64,000 nucleotides of DNA from the NCBI RefSeq assembly GCF_946221635.1, contig NZ_CAMIHB010000018.1, positions 1 to 64,000 of the forward strand, given 5' to 3'. Positions 45,626 through 53,760 of this stretch are shown piece after piece. The notes under the pieces were generated by a model. That model was not told the origin of the DNA, did not search any database, and saw only the letters and a program-made list of their open reading frames with translations. Numbering within the stretch: position 1 is the first letter of the stretch; each line of letters starts with the position of its first letter. The translations under genes were made by a program, and so were the position numbers. The DNA is from an uncultured Rhodoferax sp. GTDB lineage: Bacteria > Pseudomonadota > Gammaproteobacteria > Burkholderiales > Burkholderiaceae_C.

Positions 45626-46957
45626 ATGAAAGTTGCCATCGTCGGCTCCGGCATCTCCGGCCTCGCGGTCGCCCACACCCTGCGCGACCAGGCCGACCTG
45701 ACCCTGTTCGAGGCCGGTGATTACTTCGGCGGCCACACGCACACCGTGGACGTGACCTTGCCGGGGCGACAGGACGCGGGCTTTTCCGCCGGGCCACGGC
45801 AGCGCATGGAGGGCCCCATCACCCATGGGGTGGACACCGGTTTTCTGGTCTTCAACGAACGCACCTACCCACACCTGATCGCGCTGCTGGCCGAACTGGG
45901 GGTGGAGACGGCCAAGTCGGACATGTCCTTTTCCGTGCAGGTGCCGGGTGCCAAGGGTGGTGGCCCATTGGAATGGAATGGCGCGACGCTGGACACCGTG
46001 TTCGCCCAGCGCAGCAATCTCTGGAACCCGCGTTTTCTGCGCATGCTGCGCGAGGTCCTGCGCTTCAACCAACTGGCCACCGGCATCGCCCTGCGCCACG
46101 CCGAAACCGAATTGCAGGAGCCCCTGGCCGACTTTCTGGCCCGCCACCGCTTCAGCGCTGAGTTCCGCGACTGGTATTTCCTGCCCATGCTGGGCTGCAT
46201 CTGGAGTTGCCCGACCGACCAGATGCTGCAGTTTCCTGTGGCCACCATGGTGCGCTTCTGCCACAACCATGGCCTGATCCAGGTGAACCACAGGCCCCAG
46301 TGGTGGACAGTGACCGGTGGCGCCCGGCACTATGTGGAGAAGATCGTTTCGCGTATTGCCGACAAGCGCCTCGCCACACCGGTGCAACGGGTGGAGCGCA
46401 CAGCCGATGGCGTGCTGATCACCAGCCGGGGGCAAACCGAGCGCTTTGACAAGCTGGTGCTGGCCAGCCACTCCGACCAGTCCCTGGCCCTGCTGGCCGA
46501 CGCCACGGCGCAGGAGCGCGCGACGCTGGGTGCCATCCGTTACCAGGCCAACCATGCCGTGTTGCACACCGACACCTCGGTGCTGCCGCGCACACGCCGC
46601 GCCTGGGCGGCCTGGAACTACGAACGCAGCGCCGACAGGGCGCAGGATGCGACCCGGGTTTGCCTGCACTACCTGCTCAACCAGCTCCAGCCCCTGCCCT
46701 TTGCGCAGGAAGTGATCGTGTCGCTCAACCCGGTGCGCGAGATTGCCGCCGAGCATGTGCACGGCCGCTTTGACTACGCCCACCCCGTGTTCGACCTCGC
46801 GGCCATTCGCGCCCAGGGCCAAGTGGAGGCCCTGCAAGGTCAGCGCCACACCTATTTCTGCGGCGCGTGGACCGGTTACGGCTTCCACGAAGACGGCCTC
46901 AAATCCGGCCTGCACGTCGCCCAGCGCCTGCAAGCCCTCATCGCCGCAGGACTCTGA
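45626..46957 (+). CDS. FAD-dependent amine-oxidase-family protein (UfaD-like candidate fatty acid desaturase)
   Basis: A 443-residue flavoprotein. The N-terminal dinucleotide fold is IVGSGISGLAVAHTL, followed by EAGDYFGGHTHTVDV, and the C-terminal FAD segment is AWTGYGFHEDGLKSGLHVAQ. It belongs to the amine oxidase/NAD(P)-binding flavoprotein family that is always found next to DUF1365 and CFA-synthase-like genes in this cluster type. In Rhodobacter sphaeroides, UfaD, a desaturase of methylated fatty acyl chains in furan fatty acid synthesis, is to my recollection of this type. It opens an eight-gene cluster and starts 204 bp from the divergent diiron gene. No sigma-E type promoter was found with confidence. 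Confidence 0.85.
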   Translation: MKVAIVGSGISGLAVAHTLRDQADLTLFEAGDYFGGHTHTVDVTLPGRQDAGFSAGPRQRMEGPITHGVDTGFLVFNERTYPHLIALLAELGVETAKSDMSFSVQVPGAKGGGPLEWNGATLDTVFAQRSNLWNPRFLRMLREVLRFNQLATGIALRHAETELQEPLADFLARHRFSAEFRDWYFLPMLGCIWSCPTDQMLQFPVATMVRFCHNHGLIQVNHRPQWWTVTGGARHYVEKIVSRIADKRLATPVQRVERTADGVLITSRGQTERFDKLVLASHSDQSLALLADATAQERATLGAIRYQANHAVLHTDTSVLPRTRRAWAAWNYERSADRAQDATRVCLHYLLNQLQPLPFAQEVIVSLNPVREIAAEHVHGRFDYAHPVFDLAAIRAQGQVEALQGQRHTYFCGAWTGYGFHEDGLKSGLHVAQRLQALIAAGL

Positions 46958-46958
46958 T

Positions 46959-47750
46959 ATGCATGACGCAGGCCGCGCCCGCCCCACACCGGCCCACGCC
47001 CTGCTGGGTTTCGGCCAGGTACGCCACACGCGGCTGCGGCCGGTGCGCAATGCCTTTGTCTACGCGACCTACTTCCTCATGCTGCCCATGCGCAGCCTGC
47101 AAACCCACGGCCCCGGCGCATTGGCACGCAATCGCTGGGCGGCGCTGAGCTTTGACGACCGCGACCACGGCGACGGCCGCGGGCCTGAGCAGGGCGGCGC
47201 ACTGGCCTGGCTGGACGCGCTGCTGCAGGCCGAGGGCATTGCCGATGCCGACGGCGAAGTCTGGCTGCACTGCTACCCCCGCGTACTGGGCCATACCTTC
47301 AAGCCCGTGAGCTTCTGGTACTGCCACCGCAGCGACGGCAGCCTGCGCGCCATCGTGGTCGAGGTGAACAACACCTTTGGCGAGCGCCACTGCTACCTGC
47401 TGGACCAGCCCCGCTATGGCGCCGAGCTGCGCGCGGACAAGGTCTTCCATGTGTCGCCCTTCTGCCCCGTGGAGGGCGGCTACCGCTTCCGTTTTCTTTT
47501 GACCGCGGATCGGCAGCGCACCGTGGCACGCATCGACTACGACGACGCCGACGGCCCCCTGATCGAGACCAGCGTGAGTGGCCGGCTGGAACCGCTGACA
47601 GCGCAGAGCGTGCGCCGCGCACTGTGGGCCTACCCAACCATGACGCTGGGCGTGGTGGCGCGCATCCACTGGCAGGCGCTGAAGCTGTGGCTCAAGCGGG
47701 TGCCGTTCTTCCGCAAGCCCGTGCCGCCGACCCACCTGACGACCCGCTAA
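46959..47750 (+). CDS. DUF1365 domain-containing protein (UfaO-like candidate)
   Basis: A 263-residue protein of DUF1365. Conserved segments are GQVRHTRLRPVRNAFVYATYF near the N-terminus, PRVLGHTFKPVSFWYCHRSDG near 110, VEVNNTFGERHCYLL near 135 and KVFHVSPFCPVEGGYRF near 165. It begins 1 bp past the stop of the FAD gene, with AGGA upstream. The pair occurs widely beside cfa-like genes; in alphaproteobacterial furan fatty acid synthesis such a protein is thought to be needed for oxygen insertion. That function is inferred, not shown here. Confidence 0.85.
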   Translation: MHDAGRARPTPAHALLGFGQVRHTRLRPVRNAFVYATYFLMLPMRSLQTHGPGALARNRWAALSFDDRDHGDGRGPEQGGALAWLDALLQAEGIADADGEVWLHCYPRVLGHTFKPVSFWYCHRSDGSLRAIVVEVNNTFGERHCYLLDQPRYGAELRADKVFHVSPFCPVEGGYRFRFLLTADRQRTVARIDYDDADGPLIETSVSGRLEPLTAQSVRRALWAYPTMTLGVVARIHWQALKLWLKRVPFFRKPVPPTHLTTR

Positions 47751-47777
47751 CCCTCTTTCCCGAAGTGTGAGACGCCC

Positions 47778-49007
47778 ATGACCACCCGCACCATTTCCTC
47801 CTCCGCCTTTACACTGCCGCCCGGCACACCCACCGCCGCGCGCACCGTGCTCCAACTGCTGCAGCACCTGCGCCACGGCAGCCTCACCGTGCAGTTGCCC
47901 GACGGCAGCACGCAGCGCTTCGGTGGTGAAGCCCTGCCACACGCCAGCTTGCAGTTGCACAACTGGAATGTCTGCAGTGCAGCGCTCAAGTCGGGCGACA
48001 TCGGCTTTGCCGAGAGTTTTATTGCCGGCGACTGGAGCACGCCGAATCTGACCGAATTGCTGCGCGTACTCGTGAAAAACCGCGCCGAGGTGGAAGGCGT
48101 GATTTACGGCACCTGGGCCGGGCGCCTGCTCTACCGCATCAAGCACCTGCTCAACCGCAACACCAAGGCCAACAGCCAGAAGAACATCCACGCCCACTAC
48201 GACCTGGGCAACACCTTCTACACGCTGTGGCTGGACGAGACCATGAACTACTCGTCCGCCCTCTTTGCGGGCAATACCGAGCAGCCCATGGCCGAAGCGC
48301 AACAGGCCAAGGTGCGGCGCGCCCTCTCCATGGCCGGCGTACAGGCGGGCGACCGCGTGCTGGAGATTGGCTGCGGCTGGGGCGCACTGGCCGAGATGGC
48401 GACCACCGAATTCGGAGCCTCCGTCACCGGCGTGACGCTGAGCACGGAGCAGCTGGCCTTTGCACGCGAACGCATGCAGCGCTTTGGGGTCCAGGACCGG
48501 GCGGATTTGCGCCTGCAGGACTACCGCGACATTGCCGACGCCCCCTTCGACGCCATCTGTTCCATCGAAATGGTGGAAGCGGTGGGGCGCGAGTACTGGC
48601 CCACCTACTTTGCCAGCGTGGCCAAACTGCTCAAGCCCGGCGGCCGTGCCTGCGTGCAAAGCATCGTCATCGACGACGCACTGTTCGACCGCTACATCCG
48701 CTCCACCGACTTCATCCAGCAGTACATCTTCCCCGGTGGCTGCCTGCCCTGCCCGCGGGAATTCCGCGCACAAGCACGTGCCGCGGGCCTGGAGGTGGTG
48801 GACGAATACGCCTTTGGCCCGGATTACGCCGAGACCCTGCGCCGTTGGCGCGATGCCTTCCTGGCCCAGCGCGAGCGTGTGATGGCGACCGGCTTCGACC
48901 AACGCTTCATGCGGATCTGGGAGTTCTACCTGGCCTACTGCGAAGCCGCCTTCGACGAGCGCAACATCGACGTGGTGCAGTACACGCTGCAAAAGCGCGC
49001 AGCCTGA
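47778..49007 (+). CDS. Cyclopropane-fatty-acyl-phospholipid synthase family methyltransferase
   Basis: A 409-residue SAM-dependent enzyme that methylates unsaturated acyl chains in membrane phospholipids. The SAM motif VLEIGCGWGALAEMA is near residue 193, with SIEMVEAVGREYWPTYF near 262 and the C-terminal DFIQQYIFPGGCLP near 310. Either a cyclopropane or a methylated product is possible. The linked FAD and DUF1365 genes make a UfaM-like methyl-transfer role worth testing. It starts 27 bp after the DUF1365 gene. Confidence 0.9.
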   Translation: MTTRTISSSAFTLPPGTPTAARTVLQLLQHLRHGSLTVQLPDGSTQRFGGEALPHASLQLHNWNVCSAALKSGDIGFAESFIAGDWSTPNLTELLRVLVKNRAEVEGVIYGTWAGRLLYRIKHLLNRNTKANSQKNIHAHYDLGNTFYTLWLDETMNYSSALFAGNTEQPMAEAQQAKVRRALSMAGVQAGDRVLEIGCGWGALAEMATTEFGASVTGVTLSTEQLAFARERMQRFGVQDRADLRLQDYRDIADAPFDAICSIEMVEAVGREYWPTYFASVAKLLKPGGRACVQSIVIDDALFDRYIRSTDFIQQYIFPGGCLPCPREFRAQARAAGLEVVDEYAFGPDYAETLRRWRDAFLAQRERVMATGFDQRFMRIWEFYLAYCEAAFDERNIDVVQYTLQKRAA

Positions 49008-49021
49008 ACACCGGCCTCTCC

Positions 49022-49591
49022 ATGCAGCCCCCCCTGCCCACCCGCCGAACTCTGCTGCGCTGGGGCGCCGGCATGGGCGCCTTGGGTCTGGCGAGCATGG
49101 CAGTCGCACAAACCACCGTGCCCCCCGAAGTGCAAGCCCAGCTGCCACAGGCCAAGCCCGCCGGCAGCACGCGCATGCGCTTCTTCGGCCTGTCCCTCTA
49201 CGACGCACGCCTGTGGGTGGCCCCCGGCTTTGCCCCTGCACACTATGCCGCCAGCCCGCTGGCGCTGGAACTTCGCTACCTGCGCGCCCTGAACGGAAAC
49301 GCCATTGCCGAACGCGCGCTGCAGGAGATGCAACGCGGTGGTCCCCTGGACAGGGCGGCCGAACAACGCTGGCTGCAGGCGATGGTGGGGACGTTTCCGG
49401 ATGTGAACGCAGGCGACCGCCTCACCGGGCTGCACCAGCCCGAAGGCGGGGCACGCTTCTACTTCAACGGCCAACTGCGCAGCACCGTGGCGGACAGCGC
49501 GTTCAGCGAGCGCTTCTTCGGCATCTGGCTCGCCCCCTGGACCAGCGAACCCCGGCTGCGCGGCGAACTGCTGGCGGGCCTGACGCCATGA
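49022..49591 (+). CDS. Chalcone-isomerase-like domain protein, exported
   Basis: A 189-residue protein with a twin-arginine-like leader (TRRTLLRWGAGMGALGLASM, cleavage near AVA) and a chalcone-isomerase-like fold: GSTRMRFFGLSLYDARLWV near 43, ALELRYLRALNGNAIAERAL near 75, and GARFYFNGQLRSTV near 140. Bacterial members bind fatty acids or are of unknown role. It starts 14 bp after the cfa-like gene, and its stop overlaps the MFS start. It is probably periplasmic and may act on lipids handled by the cluster. Confidence 0.78.
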   Translation: MQPPLPTRRTLLRWGAGMGALGLASMAVAQTTVPPEVQAQLPQAKPAGSTRMRFFGLSLYDARLWVAPGFAPAHYAASPLALELRYLRALNGNAIAERALQEMQRGGPLDRAAEQRWLQAMVGTFPDVNAGDRLTGLHQPEGGARFYFNGQLRSTVADSAFSERFFGIWLAPWTSEPRLRGELLAGLTP

Positions 49592-50853
49592 GCCACACCT
49601 CCCGTTTTGGTTGGCAGGCCGGCTGGCGCTACGGCCTCATGGGCTTGCCGCTGGCGTTTGTGGCGCTGCCGCTCTACGTCACGCTGCCCAACCACTACGC
49701 GCGCGAGTTCGGCATGCCATTGGCCACCCTGGGCGCCGTGCTGCTGGGTGCGCGCCTGTTCGATGCGGTCATCGACCCGCTATTGGGCCGTTGGGGGGAC
49801 GCCCTGTTTGCCCGTTCCCTGCGCGCCGTGCTGCTGGCCGGTGCGGTGGCCTGCGGCCTCCTGGGTCTGGGCTTTGCGCTGCTGTTCTTCCCACCGCTGC
49901 GGGGGCAAGGCCCCTTGCTGGCATGGGCGTCGGTCTGCCTGGTCCTCACCTACACCGCCTACAGCGCACTGAGCGTGTTGCACCAGGCCTGGGGCGCACG
50001 CCTGGGCGGGGACGCGCCGCAGCGCAGCCGCGTGGTGGCCTGGCGCGAAGGGCTGGGGTTGCTGGGCGTAGTTTTGGCATCCATTACGCCTTTGGCCCTC
50101 GGCCTGCCTGCGGCGATAGCTCTCTTTTTGATAGCACTCGGCACCGCTTGGTGGGCCTGGACCACGGCCTGGCGCCCCGGCCAGGGCGCTGCCGGCTTTT
50201 CGGCCGGGCGTCCGCCCTCGGTCTGGCTGCCCTTCACGCGCCCGGCCTTCCGCGCGCTGCTGGCCGTGTTTGTGGTCAACGGCATTGCCAGCGCCGTGCC
50301 CGCCACGCTGATGCTGTTCTTCGTGCAGGACCGCCTGCTGGCCCCCGCCCGCATGGAGCCGCTGTTTCTGGGCAGCTACTTTGTCTGTGCCGCGCTGGCC
50401 TTGCCCCTGTGGCTGCGCCTGGTGCCGCGCCTGGGCCTCGCGCGCACCTGGCTGGCTGGCATGCTGCTGTCCATCGCGGTTTTTGTCTGGGCAGCACAGC
50501 TGGGCCCCGGGGACCACCTGGCCTTCGGTCTGGTCTGCGCGCTGGCGGGTACGGCACTGGGCACGGATTTGGCGCTGCCCGGCGCCCTGCTGGCAGGCTG
50601 CATTGCCGAGTCGGGCGACCAGGGCCGCACCGAAGGCGCCTACTTTGGCTGGTGGAACTTCGCCACCAAACTGAACCTCGCGCTGGCCGCCGGTGTGGCG
50701 CTGCCCCTGCTGGGCCTGTGGGGCTACACCCCTGGCACCCGCGACCCCGCCGCGCTGCAGGCGCTGACCACCGCGTACTGCCTGCTGCCTTGCGCCCTCA
50801 AGGTGCTGGCCGCCGGCCTGCTTTACACCCTCATTCTTCGGAGAACGCCATGA
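49588..50853 (+). CDS. MFS transporter (GPH/MFS_2 type)
   Basis: A 421-residue membrane protein with about 12 helices. GARLFDAVIDPLLGRWGDAL near residue 50 is the cation/sugar-symporter (MFS_2) signature, but members of this cluster type are not proven sugar carriers. A lysophospholipid or lipid flippase role like LplT or MFSD2 can be imagined. Start and stop codons overlap both neighbours (ATGA). A repeat copy at 50071-50137 encodes one predicted membrane helix (VVLASITPLALGLP and following). Confidence 0.88.
   Translation: MSHTSRFGWQAGWRYGLMGLPLAFVALPLYVTLPNHYAREFGMPLATLGAVLLGARLFDAVIDPLLGRWGDALFARSLRAVLLAGAVACGLLGLGFALLFFPPLRGQGPLLAWASVCLVLTYTAYSALSVLHQAWGARLGGDAPQRSRVVAWREGLGLLGVVLASITPLALGLPAAIALFLIALGTAWWAWTTAWRPGQGAAGFSAGRPPSVWLPFTRPAFRALLAVFVVNGIASAVPATLMLFFVQDRLLAPARMEPLFLGSYFVCAALALPLWLRLVPRLGLARTWLAGMLLSIAVFVWAAQLGPGDHLAFGLVCALAGTALGTDLALPGALLAGCIAESGDQGRTEGAYFGWWNFATKLNLALAAGVALPLLGLWGYTPGTRDPAALQALTTAYCLLPCALKVLAAGLLYTLILRRTP
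50071..50137 (+). repeat. Dispersed GCTAT-hairpin repeat, copy 7 (in an MFS membrane helix)
   Basis: Starts TTTTGGCATCCA like the copy at 51388, then CCCTCG, exactly 16 nt, AGCTCT, 7 nt, GATAGCA. It is more diverged than the intergenic copies but keeps both boxes and the spacing. It runs in the coding direction. Confidence 0.55.
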
Positions 50854-51380
50854 AACGACGCCTGCTTCTCGGAGCCGCCAGCACCCTGGCCCTGGCGGGT
50901 TGCGCCAGCCAGCACATTGACCAGTACGCCAGCGAAAAGCCGGTGCTGGACCTGCAGCAGTACTTCAACGGCGTGCTCGACGCCTACGGCGTCTTCACCG
51001 ACCGATCCGGTACGGTGGTCAAACGCTTCACCGTGGTGATGTGCTGCAGCTGGCAGGGTGACGACGGCGTATTGGATGAAGACTTCCGCTACTCCGATGG
51101 CAGCACGCAAAAACGCATCTGGCGCCTGAAGAAGCTGCCCGATGGCCGCTACACCGGCACGGCTGAGGACGTGGTCGGTACCGCCCAGGGCCAGGCACGC
51201 GGCAATGCGTTTTACTGGACCTACACGCTGCGGCTGCCGGTCGATGGCGCGGTGTATGACGTCACGTTTGACGACTGGATGTACCTCATGACCGACACCG
51301 TGATGCTCAACAAGGCCACGATGAGCAAGCTGGGTGTGCGGCTGGGTGAGGTGACGCTGTCGTTCACCAAACGCCCATGA
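50850..51380 (+). CDS. DUF3833 family lipoprotein
   Basis: A 176-residue lipoprotein (MKRRLLLGAASTLALAGCAS; lipobox LAGC, lipidated Cys at 18). The body contains YFNGVLDAYGVFTDRSG, FTVVMCCSWQGDDGVLDEDF and YTLRLPVDGAVYDVTFDDW, typical of DUF3833, which looks lipocalin-like. It is always found with the FAD/DUF1365/cfa set; a role in handling modified lipids is inferred. The start overlaps the MFS stop. Confidence 0.85.
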   Translation: MKRRLLLGAASTLALAGCASQHIDQYASEKPVLDLQQYFNGVLDAYGVFTDRSGTVVKRFTVVMCCSWQGDDGVLDEDFRYSDGSTQKRIWRLKKLPDGRYTGTAEDVVGTAQGQARGNAFYWTYTLRLPVDGAVYDVTFDDWMYLMTDTVMLNKATMSKLGVRLGEVTLSFTKRP

Positions 51381-51387
51381 TCCAAAC

Positions 51388-51445
51388 CAAAATGGCATCC
51401 AGCCCCCGTCGATATTGCGCAAGCAGCTATCAAAACAAGAGCATT
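51388..51445 (+). repeat. Dispersed GCTAT-hairpin repeat, copy 8 (DUF3833-SDR gap)
   Basis: A full copy: AAAATGGCATCCAGCCCCCG, 16 nt (TCGATATTGCGCAAGC), AGCTAT, 7 nt, AGAGCAT. The 3' arm of the hairpin is degenerate. It takes up most of the 76-bp gap that interrupts the otherwise overlapping cluster. Confidence 0.85.
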
Positions 51446-51456
51446 CGAAATATCCC

Positions 51457-52236
51457 ATGCCCCTGCTTTCCCCCATGAATCCGCCGCTGCGCGACTGGCA
51501 CGGCCAGACGGTCTGGATCGTCGGTGCCTCCAGCGGCATCGGGCTGGCCACAGCCGCCGCCCTGCATGCGCGCGGCGCGCGGGTGGTGGTGTCCGCACGC
51601 AAGGCGGCGGCGCTGGACGCCTTTGTCACCGCCCACCCCGGCAGCACGGCGCTGCCGCTGGATGTGACGGACGCTGCCGCCGTGCGTGCCACCGCCGTGC
51701 AGCTGCTGGCGCAGGGCCCGCTGGACTGCCTGCTCTACTGCGCGGGGCACTACGCCGCCATGCGCGCCACGGCGCTGAACCTGGCCGACATGCAGCGCCA
51801 CACCGCCGTCAACTACACCGGCGCCCTGCATGTGCTGGATGCCGTGCTGCCGGCCCTGCTGGCGCGCGGCGCAGGCCACATTGCGCTGGTGGCCAGCGTG
51901 GCGGGCTACCGCGGTCTGCCGCAAAGCCTGGCCTATGGCCCGACCAAGGCCGCGCTCATCCACCTAGCCGAAACGCTGTACCTGGACCTGCAGGCCCATG
52001 GCATTGGTGTGTCCCTCATCAACCCCGGCTTTGTGCAAACCCCGCTGACGGCGCAGAACGATTTCGACATGCCCGCCCTGCAGACGCCGGAGCAGGCCGC
52101 GCAGGCCATCCTGGCGGGGTGGGCGCAGGGCCGGTTTGAAATTCATTTCCCCAAACGGTTTACGCTCTGGCTGAAGCTCCTGCGCCTCTTGCCCTACCGG
52201 GCGTATTTCCACCTGGTCCGCCGCGCCACCCTATGA
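51457..52236 (+). CDS. Short-chain dehydrogenase/reductase
   Basis: A 259-residue SDR. The NAD(P) site is VWIVGASSGIGLATAAAL near residue 18, YCAGHYAAMR near 93, the catalytic serine is in VASVAGYRG and the YxxxK in YGPTKAALIHL near 162. The last residues (RFTLWLKLLRLLPYRAYFHLV) are amphipathic and suggest membrane contact, as in ketosphinganine/acyl reductases. Starts at 51457 and 51475 are both possible. Its stop overlaps the next gene (ATGA). Confidence 0.9.
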   Translation: MPLLSPMNPPLRDWHGQTVWIVGASSGIGLATAAALHARGARVVVSARKAAALDAFVTAHPGSTALPLDVTDAAAVRATAVQLLAQGPLDCLLYCAGHYAAMRATALNLADMQRHTAVNYTGALHVLDAVLPALLARGAGHIALVASVAGYRGLPQSLAYGPTKAALIHLAETLYLDLQAHGIGVSLINPGFVQTPLTAQNDFDMPALQTPEQAAQAILAGWAQGRFEIHFPKRFTLWLKLLRLLPYRAYFHLVRRATL

Positions 52237-52679
52237 ATACATCGCCCGCCATCGACATCGCCGTGACCCGGATAGTCCGCTTCTTCGAGACGCTGACGCC
52301 GGCCTCGCTGGCCGACATCGCGCAGGTCTACGCCCCGGACGCGCGTTTCAAGGATCCTTTCAACGATGTGCGCGGGCACGCGGCCATTACCGGCATCTTT
52401 GCCCACATGTTCGACACCCTGGAGGCGCCGCGCTTCATCGTGCGCGAACGCATCGTGCAAGGTTCGCAGTGTTTTCTGGCCTGGGAATTCCACTTTCGCT
52501 TCCGCCGCTTCCAGCAGGGCCAAACGCAAGTGATTCGGGGAGGTTCGCACCTGGTGCTGGATGCCACAGGACACGTCACGCTGCACCGCGACTACTGGGA
52601 CGCGGCGGAAGAGCTGTACGAGAAATTGCCCCTGGTGGGCGGGCTGATGCGCTGGCTGAAAAAGCGGGCCAACAGCTAG
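52233..52679 (+). CDS. NTF2-like (SnoaL-type) protein
   Basis: A 148-residue small alpha+beta barrel protein: RIVRFFETLTPASLADIAQVY with DARFKDPFNDVRG is the standard SnoaL/NTF2 opening. The family includes isomerases, cyclases and ligand carriers; no catalytic residue can be assigned. It overlaps the SDR gene and is the last gene of the 45.6-52.7 kb cluster, as in related clusters of other proteobacteria. Confidence 0.85.
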   Translation: MNTSPAIDIAVTRIVRFFETLTPASLADIAQVYAPDARFKDPFNDVRGHAAITGIFAHMFDTLEAPRFIVRERIVQGSQCFLAWEFHFRFRRFQQGQTQVIRGGSHLVLDATGHVTLHRDYWDAAEELYEKLPLVGGLMRWLKKRANS

Positions 52680-52702
52680 ACGAAAAGGGGAGAGAGGGGC
52701 AA

Positions 52703-52942
52703 TCAGCGCCCTGTAGCGTTGACCTGTTGGCTACCGAACTTGCTGCCCTGGAAGTCCTGGTGAAACTCCACCGGGCGGCGCGGTTCCCACCAGGCGCGCA
52801 AGCTGGCAAACACATTGCGGCAACCGGTGCATTTGTAGGCCCCCGTGGGCTTGAGCACACCATTGGCGGCGCGGTCTACCACCGGCTGGTAGCTGGTCGC
52901 ACCGCATTCGCGGCACTTGTAAACGGTCTTAAAAGTCGCCAT
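52703..52942 (-). CDS. Small zinc-ribbon protein
   Basis: A 79-residue protein with two CxxC pairs: YKCRECG near residue 10 and YKCTGCRN near 38, the spacing of a zinc ribbon. The C-terminal half (LRAWWEPRRPVEFHQDFQ) has no known motif. The function is unknown; related small proteins are found in Burkholderiales. It is convergent with the NTF2-like gene. Confidence 0.78.
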   Translation of the reverse strand: MATFKTVYKCRECGATSYQPVVDRAANGVLKPTGAYKCTGCRNVFASLRAWWEPRRPVEFHQDFQGSKFGSQQVNATGR

Positions 52943-53049
52943 GGTGGCGCGACTGTAAGCACTGGCGCGGGTTTTGACCAGTGTTTTTATGTAATTCCGT
53001 GTAAAAACAGGCTTCTCCAGCCCTTTTGGGCCGGAAGACCGCGCCCAGC

Positions 53050-53664
53050 CTAGGCCGGGATGGTGTCCGCGAAGCTCGGACGCTGGGCCAGTTTCTCGTA
53101 CAACTTGGCCAGATTGGGGTGCTCGGTGCGCCAGTCGATCTGGGGAAAGCGGAAGTCCAGGTAGCCCAGGGCACAGCCCACGGCGATGTCGGCCAGGCTC
53201 AGGTGGATGCCACCGCAAAAGGCTTTTTCGCCGAGGCCGCGGTCCATGGCCTTGAGGGCGTCGGTGACCTTGCGCATCTGGCGATCGATCCAGGCCTGGC
53301 TGCGTTGGGCCTTGGTGCGGCCGGCCCAAGTGGCTTCCAGGCGCGCGAGGATGGCAGCGTCCATCAAGCCATCGGCCAGGGCTTCCCAGGTCTTGATTTC
53401 GGCACGTTCGCGGCCCACCGACGGAATCAGCTTGCCTACCGGCGAGAGGGTGTCCAGGTACTCGACGATGACGCGCGAATCGAACAGGGCTTCTGCGCCT
53501 TCCATGATGAGGCAGGGCACCTTGCCCAGCGGGTTCGATTCGGCGATCGTCGTGTCAGGGCCCCAGACGTCCTCGGTGACGAAGGCGTAATCGAGCTTCT
53601 TCTCGGCCATCACGACGCGGACTTTGCGAACATAGGGGCTGGAAGTGGATCCGAGTAATTTCAT
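53050..53664 (-). CDS. Glutathione S-transferase family protein
   Basis: A 204-residue GST: thioredoxin-like N-terminal domain (LLGSTSSPYVRKVRVVMAEK; SSPY region as active site; PLGKVPCLIMEG near 45; DSRVIVEYLD near 62) and helical C-terminal domain (LSLADIAVGCALGYLDFR near 155). This group is close to the YibF/GstB-like GSTs. The substrate is unknown. It is divergent from purB with 96 bp between start codons. Confidence 0.93.
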   Translation of the reverse strand: MKLLGSTSSPYVRKVRVVMAEKKLDYAFVTEDVWGPDTTIAESNPLGKVPCLIMEGAEALFDSRVIVEYLDTLSPVGKLIPSVGRERAEIKTWEALADGLMDAAILARLEATWAGRTKAQRSQAWIDRQMRKVTDALKAMDRGLGEKAFCGGIHLSLADIAVGCALGYLDFRFPQIDWRTEHPNLAKLYEKLAQRPSFADTIPA

Positions 53665-53760
53665 GGGGACTCTGCAGTTGCGGAAGCCCTGATTTTATCC
53701 AGCAGGGTTTGCCCGAATGGGCCCTGGGGTCGGACGTGGCGCACAACCTACAATTCGGGG

